Made by a program: the position numbers and the translations under genes. Positions 1-11,770 of a stretch of 64,000 nt of DNA are shown here, one piece after another. The notes under the pieces are model-generated. The model did no database searches, had not been told where the DNA came from, and saw nothing but the letters and a program-made list of their open reading frames with translations. The stretch spans positions 280,365,067 through 280,429,066 of the forward strand of contig NC_133660.1 in NCBI RefSeq assembly GCF_037893015.1, written 5' to 3'. Origin of the DNA: Macrotis lagotis. Taxonomy: Eukaryota > Chordata > Mammalia > Peramelemorphia > Peramelidae. Numbering within the stretch: the stretch's first letter is position 1; each line of letters begins with the position of its first letter.

Positions 1-16
1 CTCCAAAGATTCAGGA

Positions 17-84
17 ATGGGATGGGATGGGATGGGATGGGATGGGATGGGATGGGATGGGATGGGATGGGATGGGATGGGATG
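17..84 (+). repeat. (GGGAT)n pentanucleotide array
   Basis: About 13 uninterrupted GGATG-type units, followed by decayed units up to about 150. Confidence 0.97.
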
Positions 85-149
85 GATTGGATGAGATGGG
101 ATAGAATAGGATATGAAGGTGACGGGGTAGGATGGGATAGAATGGAACA

Positions 150-530
150 AGCCAAAATGGAAAAGAGTGACAAGGGATGTTGGAACTTTGTCTCACCTGT
201 AAGCCAATGCTTCCCACTGAAGTATCCCTGGTCAGGCAATATTTAGTCCCAAGCTTTAGATTTACACTTATTCACAAATCTTTGCCAGTCAGGCTTCTGA
301 TCCTGGCAGTCTTTCTTCCACCCAATTGTGAACCAGAGCTCTGATTCAAGAATGTTGATCTCAAGTATTCTAGACACCCTAACCCCACCCCCATCTTTTG
401 GTGCTTTCTCCAAGTCCCTCAGAAAACCCAACTTTGCAGGATCTCTGAGTTGAAGGGTCTTCAGTATGATCCAGTGCCACTCAGAGCTGAAGAAGAGTTC
501 CTTCCGGCCAGTTGTCATTTTTAGAAATTT
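150..530. other. Unique-looking DNA, no gene seen
   Basis: No convincing exon or repeat family. The 91-codon minus-strand frame at 243-518 shows no recognisable domain. Confidence 0.4.
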
Positions 531-1749
531 TGTCCTGATGTTTAAACATTCCTCTCCACCTATTGCTCCTAGTTTGGCCCTCTGAGGTCAAAAAGAAATA
601 GCTAATCCCTTCCCAAGACATCCCTTCAAATACTTGAAGATAACCATCATGGCCCTATATGCCCATGCACACAAACATGCTCATACATGCATACCCACCC
701 TCTTCTCCAGGCTAAATAAGCCTTGTTCCTTCAACACATCCTCACATGACATGGACTGACTATCCTCGCCCTTCAGTTGTCTTCTGGATGTTCTCAATGG
801 CCTTCCTAAAATGCCCAGACCTTGACACAGTAGTCCATATATAGTCTGAATAGGGTCAAAGACAGAGGGAGTAGCACCTCCTTATTCTTAAAGGTTCAGC
901 CCCTCTTTAATGCAGGCTTCAGTGAATTGCCTTAAGGTCGTAGTCCATTCAGACCCTCAGATCTTTCTTAAACAAACTACTATCTAACCAGTCTCCTCCA
1001 AATTATATTTATGAACATCTGGAGCCCAAGCCCAAGACTTAGTTAACATTTTGGAATTTCATCCTAATAAGTATTATTAGTACGGATGATTAATATTGAG
1101 CTACTAATAACTATTATTAGCCAGGAGAGCTCTTTGCAATCACTAGATGTTCACCAACCATCTCTTGAATTCTATTCTAGAATTCTCCCATTTATTATAG
1201 TCAAGCTGACTTGCCTAAAGCTTGCAGATTCCATTCTCGTCCCTTTTCAGAAAACTGAGGCGATATTTGCTTTTCTCCTCTCAGGTTCTCTGGGATCTTC
1301 CAAATATTGCTGGTGGTGATTCAGCAATCATATTCCGTCTTTTTTCTTTTCAAACTTAAGGGCATAATTCATCTGGATTCAGTGATTTGAATTGCTCAAG
1401 GTGCTTTCATTGTCTCCTTACTCATTTATCTTGAGTATGAACTCCCATGAGCCATTTTGATTGTATTCTCTCTGCAGGTCATTTTTCTTGTCAGAGAAAG
1501 CAAAATCCATACTGAGCATTTCCTCAGTTATTGTCACTCCTTCCATCTCAAGACAAGGCACCACCCAATCCAATTCCTTCTTTTCCTTAATAGACTCCTT
1601 TTTGTGGTCTTTTCATCACCTTACAGCTGTGGTTGGTCCTTCTGAAATTCTTCTACAATTATCAGAACACAATTTGCATTCATCCCATTCCCTTCCCTTA
1701 CTTCTCTCTTCTATACATGTCTTTGTCTTGTACATGACTTTCTTTTAAG

Positions 1750-1896
1750 ATTTTTTTTTTGCAAGGCAAATGGGGTTAAGTGGCTTGCCCAAGGTCACAC
1801 TGCTAGACAATTATTAAGTGTCTGAGGTCGGATTTGAACTCAGGTACTCCTGACCCCAGGGCCAGTGCTCTATCCACTGTACCACCTAGCTGCCCT
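1750..1896 (-). mobile_element. Marsupial tRNA-derived SINE
   Basis: Reverse complement of the full SINE: T-rich tail, TTGCAAGGCAAATGGGG, B box as GGATTTGAACTC, and the CACCTAGCTGCCCT head end. Confidence 0.92.
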
Positions 1897-1909
1897 GTAC
1901 ATGACTTTA

Positions 1910-1915
1910 ATATAT

Positions 1916-1951
<36 letters not shown>

Positions 1952-2000
1952 GACAATGGGGTTAAGTGACTTGCCCAAGGTCATACAACTAGGCAGCACA
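1910..2000 (-). mobile_element. (TTTA)n plus SINE 3' fragment
   Basis: Ten or more TTTA units (1912-1951), then the 3' part of a minus-strand SINE that stops early in the body. Confidence 0.8.
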
Positions 2001-2496
2001 TGTCTTTTTAAAAGCTTGGCTGATTGGTGAGTTCCCCATAAAGCCAGCTCAATCTCTTCAAACTCCCATTTTGTTCCTCACTGGAATTGTTTTCCTCAGG
2101 GTCTTCAAAATTTGATTATTTGTTTTCCATTCTTCCTCAGCTGCCTTCTCCTGTAGAATGTTAATTCTTACTTCCTCCAAATCATCTGAAGTATCCTTTC
2201 CTAAAATCTAGGGCATGGATGGAGTCTGGCTTTCCTGTTCTCCATCACAAACTCTAGGAAGGAACGCTCATTCACCCCTACACTTCTCCCAAGTAATTCT
2301 TTCCTTGTTTGGTGGTAAGCAGATCCAGAAGAGAATCTTCTTGAAATTCCTCTAATAATATGAAATTACCATAAAAACATGGCAAGAGATCGTTGTTGTT
2401 CTGCTTTTTTTCCTCCAGAAAGCTCTAAAAATGTCCACATAAGTGAAATCTTCCACAACTACAGCCTGCTAATGTTTCAGGATGTGATAGAATGAG

Positions 2497-2498
2497 GA

Positions 2499-2578
<80 letters not shown>

Positions 2579-2580
2579 AA
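2497..2580 (+). repeat. (GAAA)n microsatellite
   Basis: About 20 pure GAAA units next to a MIR-type relic. Confidence 0.97.
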
Positions 2581-2594
2581 AGGAGGAGGAGTAT

Positions 2595-2815
2595 TTATAG
2601 AGTATTTTAAGGTTGTGAAGCACTTTACAGACATCTCACTTGATCCTCACAATAATCCTGGAAGGTAGGCGTTATTATTATCATTCTCATCCTACGATGA
2701 GAAATGAGATAAATAGGAATTAAGTGACTTACCCACTGTTGCACAGCTAGTAAGTGTCTGAATAAGGATTTGAACTCAGATCTTCCTGTCTCTGGCGCTC
2801 GAGCCATTGAACTCT
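2595..2815 (-). mobile_element. MIR-family CORE-SINE relic
   Basis: Antisense MIR text: tail-side core, then TTAAGTGACTTACCCA, CACAGCTAGTAAGTGTCTGA and GGATTTGAACTCAGATC. Confidence 0.8.
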
Positions 2816-3299
2816 GCCTCTCTTTCCTCTTTCCATCCAGGTGGTCTAGTGTATATGCTGATGACAACATTGTTTCCGTGTCCCCCTACTGAACTTCACT
2901 CAGATGTTCCAAACCTTTGCCTTGGAAGTTCCTGGCTTGCCCGCCTTCTCAGTAGGAAGAGCCAACCCACCCACTCCTTTCACTGTTCCTCATGCCATCC
3001 CAGGACAATATTCCAGGCCAGGGGCACATTCTTCTCGGGCTCATAATGCTTTTGAGCATAATCAGCCTTCCAGACTTGGGACCTCTTGCTTCTTGCCTAA
3101 GCTTTGCAAAATTCTAGAGGGACATTTGAAGCCAAACATTCTCCTACTGGCTCCCTTCTTGGATTTTGTCTTTGTAGGCTCCTGGGTATCCCAGTGGCCA
3201 TTCTTCCTTTCAAAGGGCCTTTCACTCTCCTCTTCAATGCTCAAGGATCCCTCTGCAACTACCTTCAGTTAACTCTATAGGTTTCTTGTTTGTGTATTG

Positions 3300-3490
3300 A
3301 TGGTTTGCAAAGTGTCTCCCCAATTAGAATGTAAACTTTTTGAGGGCAGGGACTGTGCTTTTTTTTCCTTTTCTGTATATCTCCAAAGCTTACACATAGT
3401 AAGCATGCAAAAAATTTTTATTCATTGATTATATCTATCCTCAGTGCTTGGAGCAGACTCTTGGTAAGCAGCTAATAAATATTTGTTGAC
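3300..3490 (+). mobile_element. L2-like 3' end relic
   Basis: Text of the type 'attagaatgtaaactttttgagggcagggactgtg' ending AATAAATATTTGTTGACT, characteristic of old L2/MIR 3' ends. Confidence 0.65.
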
Positions 3491-3869
3491 TTTGAGTAAT
3501 TGTAACTTCTCTCTATGGTATCCTCTCTAACTCTTCTGTATATTTTTGTATTCTTGGCTTTCACTTGAAAAGACTGTCTTCCAGGCTTACTTTGACTGGG
3601 TTGGGATGCAAGACATTGTTTTTAAGGTATTTTTTGTCTCTGAAAAACTATAGAGAAGTGTTCCTTGAGCTCCTTTACCTTCTTTTCTAAGATAGAGACT
3701 CTCCTAGGCTTCAAGCATAAATCCTGGTCACTTGACCATTGCTCTGATTCCAGCTATCCACATACCCCTGTCGGTATGTTTACTTTTACTAGTCTGCCAG
3801 AGGACACAATGAGTTCAAAACAAAGGCATTTGGTGAAATAGTAGAGGTCTCATATGTACAAAAATATTT

Positions 3870-4290
3870 CTAGAAGCTCTGTTTTCAGTGGGAAAGAATT
3901 GGAAATTAAAGGAGGTACCTATTATTTGGGGAATGACTGAATAAATTATGATACATCACTGTGGTAGACTACTATCATGTATAGAAAGTGTTAAAGGGAA
4001 CAGTTTCAGAGAAACCTGAGAAGACTTGTATGAACTGATTCAGAAAGAAGTGAATTGAACTACAGTGATAATGAAAGTAAGAAGATAAACAACTTTGAAA
4101 GACTTAGATAACCAGATAAAATTCCACAAGACTCTTGATCAAACATGACCCCCATTTCCTGACAGAGAGGTAAAAGATTCAGAGAGCAGATTGAAATTTT
4201 TCAGGGGTGAACATGACCAAAGAATATGTCTTGCTTGACTATACTTGTGTAGAACAAATTTTTTTTTGTCTAGTGGGGGGGGGGGGTTGT
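3870..4290 (+). mobile_element. L1 3' fragment
   Basis: Plus-strand L1 text from the end of ORF2 into the 3' UTR (GGGGAATGACTGAATAAATTATG, then gaactgattcagaaagaagtg), decayed. A G-run follows at 4277-4286. Confidence 0.7.
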
Positions 4291-4352
4291 ATTTTAGACA
4301 GAGAGATCTTTCATTTGGGAAAAAATATTTTCATCAAAAAATAACCTAGTAC

Positions 4353-4410
4353 TGTGTGGCCTTGGGCAAGCCACTTAACCCCGTTTGCCTTACAAAAAAA
4401 AAAAAAACTA
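4353..4410 (+). mobile_element. 5'-truncated SINE with 16-bp target repeats
   Basis: Only the 3' part (from CTGTGTGGCCTTGGG) and the A-tail are present. Flanked by perfect AAAAAATAACCTAGTA repeats at 4337-4352 and 4411-4426. Confidence 0.88.
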
Positions 4411-4426
4411 AAAAAATAACCTAGTA

Positions 4427-4583
4427 GGGGGCAGCTAGGTGGCAGTGGATAGAGCACTGGCCCTGGAGTCAGGAGTACCTGAGTTCAAATCCGGCCTCAG
4501 ATACTTAATAATTACCTAGCTGTGTGGCCTTGGGTGAGCCACTTAACCCCATTTGCCTTGCAAAAACCTAAAAAAAAAAAAAT
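4427..4583 (+). mobile_element. Full-length SINE in tandem with the preceding one
   Basis: Complete SINE from GGGGGCAGCTAGGTGG to its A-tail. It abuts the target repeat of the truncated SINE, and an imperfect third copy (AAAAAATAGCCTAT) follows its tail. Confidence 0.92.
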
Positions 4584-4599
4584 AGCCTATTTCTGACCA

Positions 4600-4870
4600 T
4601 ATCACTTACCCAGCTCACAAAATTCCAGCAGTTTCCTTTTGTATATAAGATAAAATAAGGCCCCATGCTCTCTAGTATTAAACACCTTTATAACTTAATA
4701 AAGCCTGTATTTCCAAAACCATTATGTATTCCCCCCCCCACCTACTCTAGACATCCTCCACACCTATCTGTTTGCTGATCTTTAAACACAATTTTCTGTC
4801 TCTTTTGCTCCATAACTTCTGTCTTCCATTGGAGTACTCAGTCAAGATGCTCACTCTTACCCTAAAGGGG
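4600..4870. other. Old L2-like relic or unique DNA
   Basis: Faint resemblance to old interspersed-repeat text ('aattccagcagtttccttttg'); no gene seen. Confidence 0.3.
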
Positions 4871-4970
4871 AGAATGGCCTCTACTATTTCTTTCTTAGCT
4901 GAGACTTCAGTTGTTTTAGTGAGAGATACGGGTCCTTTGTCTTCCTAATCCATGACTGGGGAGAAATCTT

Positions 4971-5735
4971 TTTTATTATTATTTTTATTTTTATTGAGTT
5001 TTACAATTTTCCCCCAATCTCTCTTCCCTCCCCCCACCCCCCACAGAAGGCAGTCTGCTAGTGTTTCCATGTTGTACATTGATCTAAGTTGAATGTGATG
5101 AGAGAGAAATCAGATCCTTAAGGAAGAAACATAAAGTATAAGAGACAGCAAAATTACATAATAAGATAACTTTTTTTTGATTAAAGGTAATAGTCTTTGG
5201 TCTTTGTTTAAACTCCACAATTCTTTCTCTGTATACAGATGACATTCTCCATCACAGATACCCTAAAATTGTCGCTGATTATTGCATTGAGGAAATGAGC
5301 AAGTCCATTAAGATTGATCATCACCCCATGTTGCTATTAAGGTGGACAATGTTTTTTCTGGTTCTTCTCATCTCACTCAGTATCAGTTCATTTAAATCCT
5401 TTCAGGTTTCCCTGAATTCCTGTCCCTCCTGGTTTCTAGTAGAACCATAGTGTTCCATGACATACATAGACCACAGTTTTCTAAGCCATTCCCCAACTGA
5501 TGGACATTCACTCAATTTCCAATTCTTTGCCACCACAAAGGTGCTGTGAATATTTTTGTACAAGTGATGTTTTTACCCTTTTTCATGATCTCTTCAGGCT
5601 ACAGACCCAGTAGTTGTATTGCTGGATCAAAGGGGATTCACATTTTTATTGCCCTTTGGGCATAATTCCAAATTGCTCTCCAGAAAGGTTGAATGGGTTC
5701 ACAGCTCCACCAACAATGCATTAGTGTTAGGGGAA
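4971..5735 (-). mobile_element. L1 3' fragment, antisense
   Basis: T-rich tail, then the marsupial L1 3' UTR (CCCCCACAGAAGGCAGTCTG) and the ORF2 C-terminus in antisense, ending at ACCAACAATGCATTAGTG. Close kin occur at 53293-54006, 54965-55170 and 59.1-60.5 kb. Confidence 0.88.
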
Positions 5736-5972
5736 AATCTTTAGCCATTTTTCTCTTCATAAGAAATCTGACAATCCTAGAGTCTTAGCTATGTATGACT
5801 TTTTTTTCACCCAAAAGAGATTTGGGGAGTACTGATTTCAAAAGGTTTTGAGAACCCTGAGGTTCTCTTCAAATACAGCACAGAAAGTCAGCTAAGCTGG
5901 AATCAGATAACTGACCTGTCTTTTAACCTCCTGAGTCTGGGACTAAATTACAGTCCAAAGAAAGAAAAAACG

Positions 5973-6165
5973 AATGAATGAATGAATGAATGAATGAAAT
6001 ATTTATTAAGAATGTATCATGTACAAACCAGGATAGAACTAGAAAATAAGGCAATGCCTGCCTTCAAGGGCCTCCCCTTCTAATGGGAAGAAATTACATA
6101 GGGAACATTTCAGCTACGCATCAGATGGAAGAGTCCCATGGTCTTTAGGAGGCAACAGCAAAGCA
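5973..6165 (+). mobile_element. (GAAT)n and a 'tttattaag...' interspersed repeat
   Basis: Six GAAT units, then AAATATTTATTAAGAATGTATC and the 'ctgccttcaagggcctcc' block, a common marsupial repeat motif. Related copies at 41.20-41.40, 51.12-51.24, 55.32-55.44 and 58.61-58.86 kb. Confidence 0.55.
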
Positions 6166-6619
6166 GATGGTCAGGTCTCTTATTTAAGGTCATTTCCACT
6201 GATTAAGTCACATTAACTCCTGATATTGAACCATGGGAAAGGGTTCAGGACTTGAGTACACAGAACCTTCCTTTCTGGGTCTTCAGTTGCAGGTTCAGGT
6301 GGTAACTTTCTGAGTAAAGGGAAGATTTGAACTGAGCCTTAAAGGAATTCAGGAAAGCTAAAAAGTAGAGGAGAGACATCTGAACATTCTTAACATGAAG
6401 AATGGCTCATGGAGATGGGAGATAAGAGTATATGTTTGAAGAGCTAGGATCAGAGTTGTAAGATTGTACAGTCATTGTGTAGGGAAAGAGTTGGAAGGAG
6501 ACAGATTATCAAGAGTTTTAGATACCAAACCAAAGACTTTATATTTGAACATAGAAGTTATAAGAAGTCATTGGAGCTAACTGAGCAAAGGAGTAACATG
6601 GTCAGACCCACACTTAAGG
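6165..6619 (+). other. Left half of an older interspersed repeat
   Basis: Repeat-like text ('gactttatatttgaacatagaagttataag', 'gagcaaaggagtaacatggtcagaccc') that seems to resume at 8312-9040. An L1 insertion splits it. I cannot name the family. Confidence 0.45.
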
Positions 6620-7617
6620 AAAGTCACCACAGGATTTAGACATGAAGGATGACATCATAGATAAATTAATAGATCAAAAAATACTCTATCAGATCTATGG
6701 AAAGGGGATAAATTTATGACCAAACAAGAAAGAGAGCACATTATAAACTGAAAAATGAATTATTTTGACTATATTAAATTAAAAAGATTTAGCACTTATA
6801 AAATCAATGCTGTCAAAATTAGAAGGAAAAACAGAAAGCTGGGAAATAATCTTCACAACTAGGAGTTCTGATAAGTCTCATTTCTAAAATATATAGAGAA
6901 TTGCAAAAATTTGTAAGGTAACAAGTCATTCCTCAATTGATAAATGGTCAAAGGATATGGAATAGACAATTTTTAAATGAAGAAATTAAAGCTATATATA
7001 ATCATATAAAAAAATCCCAAATTATTATTAATTAAAGAAATGCATACTGAAACAACAATGAGGGATCACCTCATATCTATCAGATTAGCCAAGATGAGAA
7101 AAAGGGAAAATGATCAATGTTGGAAGGTTGTGGGAGGATTGGGACACTGATGCATTGCTGGTGGAGTTGTGAAGGGATCCAACCTTTCTGGAGAGCAATA
7201 GGGAACTGTGTCCAAAGAGCAATAAAACTGTTCATACCCTTTGACCCAGCAATTCCAATTCTAGGTCTATATCCAGAAGAAATTATAAAAAAAATGGGAA
7301 AAGTCCCACATGTTCCAAAATATTCATAGCAGCTCTTTTTTGTAGGGGCAAAGAATTGGAAGTTGAGGGGATGCCCATCCATTGGGAAAAGGCTAAACAA
7401 GTTATAGTACATGAATACTATGGAACCATAAATGGTTGGACTCTGGAGAAGCATGGAATGACTTGCAGTATCTGATGCTGAGTGAAAGGAGCAGAATCAA
7501 CAGAACAGTGTACACATTAACAACAACATTGTGAGATAATCAATTTTTCTTTCTTTCTTTCTTTCATTTATTTATTTATTTGGTCATCTATTTATTTATT
7601 TATTTTGTTTGTTTGTT

Positions 7618-7757
7618 TGTTTTTATGGCAATGAGGTTAAGTGACTTGCCCAAGATCACACCGCTAGGCAATTATGAAGCATCTGGGGTCAGATTTGAAC
7701 TCAGGTCCTCCTGACTCCAGGGCTAGTGCTCTATCTACTGCACCACCTAGCTGCCCT
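7618..7757 (-). mobile_element. SINE nested in L1
   Basis: Complete minus-strand SINE after a TTTA/GTTT-type tail (7560-7622); ends CACCTAGCTGCCCT. Confidence 0.92.
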
Positions 7758-8098
7758 CCAGATGATCAGCCTTAAAGGAAGCAGCTCCTTTCAGCAGTTC
7801 AGAGAGCTAAGACAACCCTATTAGACTGCCTATGGACAATGTTATTCCCATCTAAAGAAAGAAAAAAAATCAAAATAAAACAAAAAAAAAGAAAGGAAAC
7901 CCAACCCTTCAGAATCTGATGACCACTTTATAAAAATTGTCTCTTATGTATCTCTCTCCCTTAATAGTAATTCCTCATACCAAAAATGACTAATCTGTAA
8001 ACATGTTTATACAAAATATGTATGTACCTGACCATTTGCTGCTGAGGGAAGGGGGAGGGGAAGGTGAAGGAAATTTTTTAACTTAAAAATGTACATGG

Positions 8099-8240
8099 AG
8101 GGCAGCTAGGTGGCATAGTGGATAGAGCACTCTGGAGTCAGGAGGACCTGAGTTCAAATCTGACCCCAGATGCTTCATAATTGCCTAGCTGTGTGACCTT
8201 GGACAAGTCACTTCACCCCACTGCCTAAAATAAAAAAAAA
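8099..8240 (+). mobile_element. SINE nested in L1 3' UTR
   Basis: GGGCAGCTAGGTGGCATAG start, B box GAGTTCAAATC, A-rich tail. Slight internal shortening after 'gagcac'. Confidence 0.92.
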
Positions 8241-8311
8241 TTTAAATACACATGTGCATATGGATGAAAACAAATAAATTTAGAAATTTTTTTTAAAAAA
8301 GAAAAGTCACC

Positions 8312-9040
8312 TTGTCAGCTAGCTAGACGATGGTTTGGGAGAGAGTGACTTGATACAGGAGACTGGTTAGGAGAGGTGATGGTGTGTCAAGGGTCTGGAT
8401 GATGGTTGTGGCTGTGGGATGTAGAGGATGAAAACAAGACTTGCTATGAAGATATGAATGAAAGGTTTGGGAATACATTAGATGCATGAGGTGAGTGAGA
8501 GCAAGGATGGCTTGAAAATGCTGAGTCTGAGTGAGTAGAAAGCTGGTGGTGCCTTTGACAGTGATAGGAAAATTGGGAAGGAGAGAGAGTTTGGGAGGAA
8601 ATAGATAATGAGCACCATTTCCAATGCCCTATGTTTGAGAGGTCTATGAGACATCCAGTCCAAGATGTCTAAAAATCAATTGATGACATGGGACTAGTGC
8701 TCAAGAGAAAGACTAGAGTTGGGTAGTTGGATCTGGGAATCATCTACATAGAATCCACAGGAGTTGAGGAAATCAGCAAGTGAAATAATTTAGAAGGAAA
8801 AGAGAAAAGGGCCCAGGATAGAGCCTTGGGGACACCAAGAACATGTGGCCCAGATGACTGGGAAGGACCATTAAGACACAAAAGAAGAGAAAAAAGGAGA
8901 GAACAGAATCACAAAAAAGCCCAGAGAGGAGAGTATGTCCAGAAGGAGGTGATCAATAGATCACCTTGGAGAATGCTTCCAAGGCCAAGAAAGATAAGGG
9001 CTGAGAAAAGGTCATCACATTTGCACTGGGCTGCTGAATG
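8312..9040 (+). other. Right half of the older interspersed repeat
   Basis: Continues the element cut by the L1 ('gggcccaggatagagccttggggacacc' type text). Plus-strand frames here have no recognisable protein. Confidence 0.45.
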
Positions 9041-9890
9041 ATGTAGTAAAAAACCAGTTTGCAGAGGGTTTAGGTTCTTTTCTCTCTAGAAAAGAAATCA
9101 GAGGAATCAAGTGCAGAAAGGGCTTCTTAAGGAGTCTAGTCAACCAAGACAGAATCTACAACAATGGCAAGTGGAGGTGGTATGCTCAAGGGAGGCTCTT
9201 TTAAGGATGAGGGAAGAAGTATGGCCGTCTTTGTGGCCAGAAAATAGAGGAAGATAGAAGATAAGAGAAAAACAGAGATAAGTTCCTGGAGAAGTCAGAA
9301 GTCTGCTCATCATCTTTCTCTTAGACCTTTAGTTTCAGAACTTTTCAATCCAAAAATGATTTCCACTTGGCAGTTTATAGAATAGAGCCAAGATAAATGA
9401 GCAGCTGTTTTAGAATCCTCCAGCCATAGTGTCTCATCTTCCATGGCCACTGGTCCTAGCTCTTCTTGGATCCTCCTCTTTTTCACAGTAGTCAAAAAAG
9501 CAAAGGAAGAAAAGACTTTCTTCAACATATTCAACTCATCCTTCACTTTAACAATTTCAAAAGAATGTAAGTTCTGTGGACAGGGACCATTGCAGTTTTG
9601 GTTTTTATATCTCTAGTTTTATATCTGATATATTCAGGTTTTATATCTTTAGTTTGTTGGTCAATCCTACTGGCCTTTTCTAACACAAGGCTTCTCTGTC
9701 CCCTCCTCCTTCCCCACTGTCTTTTCCCTAGTCTGATTCTTCTGGAAAATGGTTGCACTTTGAAAGCCACATTCCAGGAATGGATATTCACTCCACCAAA
9801 TATCAATGATACCTCTGAGGTCAAATTTGCTTGCTTATGTTAAGACCTCTGGTTTACTTTGCTTATTTGCCTTATTGATTTTTATGTTTG
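9040..9890. other. No gene seen
   Basis: Short frames on both strands (for example 78 codons at 9310-9546 minus) show no known domain. No clear repeat. Confidence 0.4.
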
Positions 9891-11770
9891 TTTTTTTTTC
9901 TTTGTCCAAATCTGCGATTTATTTTTAAAATAAATTTTGTTTTCAATTAGCCAAAATTTGTCTTCTCTTTCTCTGAGCTCTCTCATATGAGAAAAAAAAA
10001 AAAAGAACTTGTTTCAAACTTTTAATCAAGCAAAACAAATTCCTTAGTCTATGTCCACAAAAGAAAAATATGTCTTGGGGTGCACTTTGAATCCTTCACC
10101 TCTCTATCAAGAGGTAGGTAATATGTCTTCATTAGTCCTCTGGAATCACAGCAAATCATTGATTTCCTAATTCTTTCAAGGTTGTTTATCTTTATCATAT
10201 TGTTTTCACTGTATAAATTTTTTTTTTCCTGCATCTACTCACTTCCCTCTGCATCAGTCCATACAAGTTTCCCCAGGTTTCTCTGAAATCATCTCCTTCA
10301 TCAATTTTTCCCCCTTCATCATTAGTATTCCATTAAAGCACATTTATACCATTCCCCAATTTTTTACTTTTACTCCTTTGCCACTTCAAAAAGCTGCTAT
10401 AAAATTTTGTACATCCTTAGGTAAGTGTGCTTTATTAATCCCCTTCTTAACATACCCTGCTTCTTATTCTCTTCTCTCTTCTCTTTTTTTCTATTCTGTG
10501 TGTCCTGTTTAGTGAAATGTAATTATATATATTCAACTATTTATGTGTGTATTTTACCCTCCTTTGATCAATTTTTTCTTAGAAGAAATTTTGATTTACT
10601 ATAATGAGAATTAGGTTCAACTGTCATCCACTCCCACAACCCCTTCCTCCTTGTATGTATAGGCTTCTATTTCCACATCCTGATTCTGTGAGATGATTTT
10701 TCCCATTTTTCTCTTTTTTGTTCTTTTCTATTTTTGTTCTTTCTATTCTTCTTTAAGATAATCAAGACATAACAAAAACACTCCCAGACCCTCTCATTAA
10801 ACTCCTTCTATGACCCATGATGATGATAGAATCTTGTGGAGTCACATGTATTATCTCCCCATATTAGAATAGCTTATTCTTGTTTCGTCACTTTGGGGTT
10901 CACATGTGTTTAGCTTTACATGTTTCTCTAGACTCTGAAATTTGTACTTCAAAGTTACAAAAAAGTTCTGGTCTTCTTACTAAGAAAGCTTGGAAGTTTT
11001 CCATTTCATCAAATATCCATTTTTCCCCCTTGCAGGATTATATTCAGATTCACTAAGTAAGTTATTCTTGGTCAATCAATAAATTATCATTCAAGAAGCA
11101 CCTATGATGTGTCTGGCCCTGGGCTAAGGAATGATTGTAGGTTATATTTTTGACCTTCTAAAATCTCATATTCCAGTCTTTCCATTCATTTATAGTGATG
11201 GCTGCTAAAACATGTGTGATCCTGACTGTTGTTCCTCTATTCTTTCTTTCTCGATGCTTGCAGTACTTTTTCTTTGCCTTAGAAATTCTGGATTTGGGTT
11301 ATAAAGTTCCTGGGAATTTTCAAATTAGTGTTTCTTTCAGGAAGTGAGGGTCAATTCCATTTTCACTTTACCCTCTAATTCTAAAAGATCTGGACAATTT
11401 TCTTTTAGGATTTTTTGAAATATATTGACTAGGTTCTTTTTTTTTTTTTAATCCTGGCTTTCAGGTATTCTTAAAGTGTTTCTCTTCAAAGATTTTTCAA
11501 GATCAGTTGTTTTTTGCTATATCTTAACATTCTATTTTTTTAGTTTGTCATTTTTTAATATTTCCATTTATCTCATGGAACAATTATCTTCTATTTGGTA
11601 TATTATAATTCATAGTAATTTATTCTTTGGGCAAGGTTTTATATCTACTGTGTCAAATTGTTAGTTCCCTTTCCCATTCTTTATTCAATAACTTTTATTT
11701 CTTCTCTCTCCCTTTCCCTTTTTTTGGCTCTAACATTCCAATTCCATTTTTTATTTTAATTTAAACTTTT
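9890..11770 (-). mobile_element. Decayed L1, antisense, ORF2 mostly missing
   Basis: Antisense L1 3' text (about 9950-10430), then, without most of ORF2, inter-ORF/ORF1-end text (10980-11060, like the end of the window) and ORF1 coiled-coil-region text (about 11200-11700). Confidence 0.6.

Larger units (their letters stand above)
540..2470. mobile_element. Degraded ancient LINE-like repeat
   Basis: Phrases such as 'ggctaaataagccttgttccttcaacacatcctcacatgacatg' style text (540-1000), and those at 1150-1430, match a widespread amniote interspersed repeat I know by its wording but cannot name with certainty (probably a CR1/L3-like LINE, read in antisense). SINE fragments interrupt it at 1750-2000. 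A related piece lies near 55.69-55.97 kb. Confidence 0.4.
6629..8302 (+). mobile_element. L1 3' part inserted in an older repeat
   Basis: Contains the ORF2 C-terminus (7117-7329: FIPFDPAIPILGLYPEEI), then 3' UTR text and A-rich end. Target repeats AAAGTCACC at 6620-6628 and 8303-8311. Two SINEs sit inside it (7618-7757 minus, 8099-8240 plus). The coding part is decayed and 5'-truncated. Confidence 0.85.

Noticed and set aside
9543-9824. 93-codon minus-strand frame (9543-9824) and 78-codon neighbour (9310-9546) as exons or a processed gene
   Set aside because: No match to a family I know, no target repeats or A-tail, and no splice context I could support.
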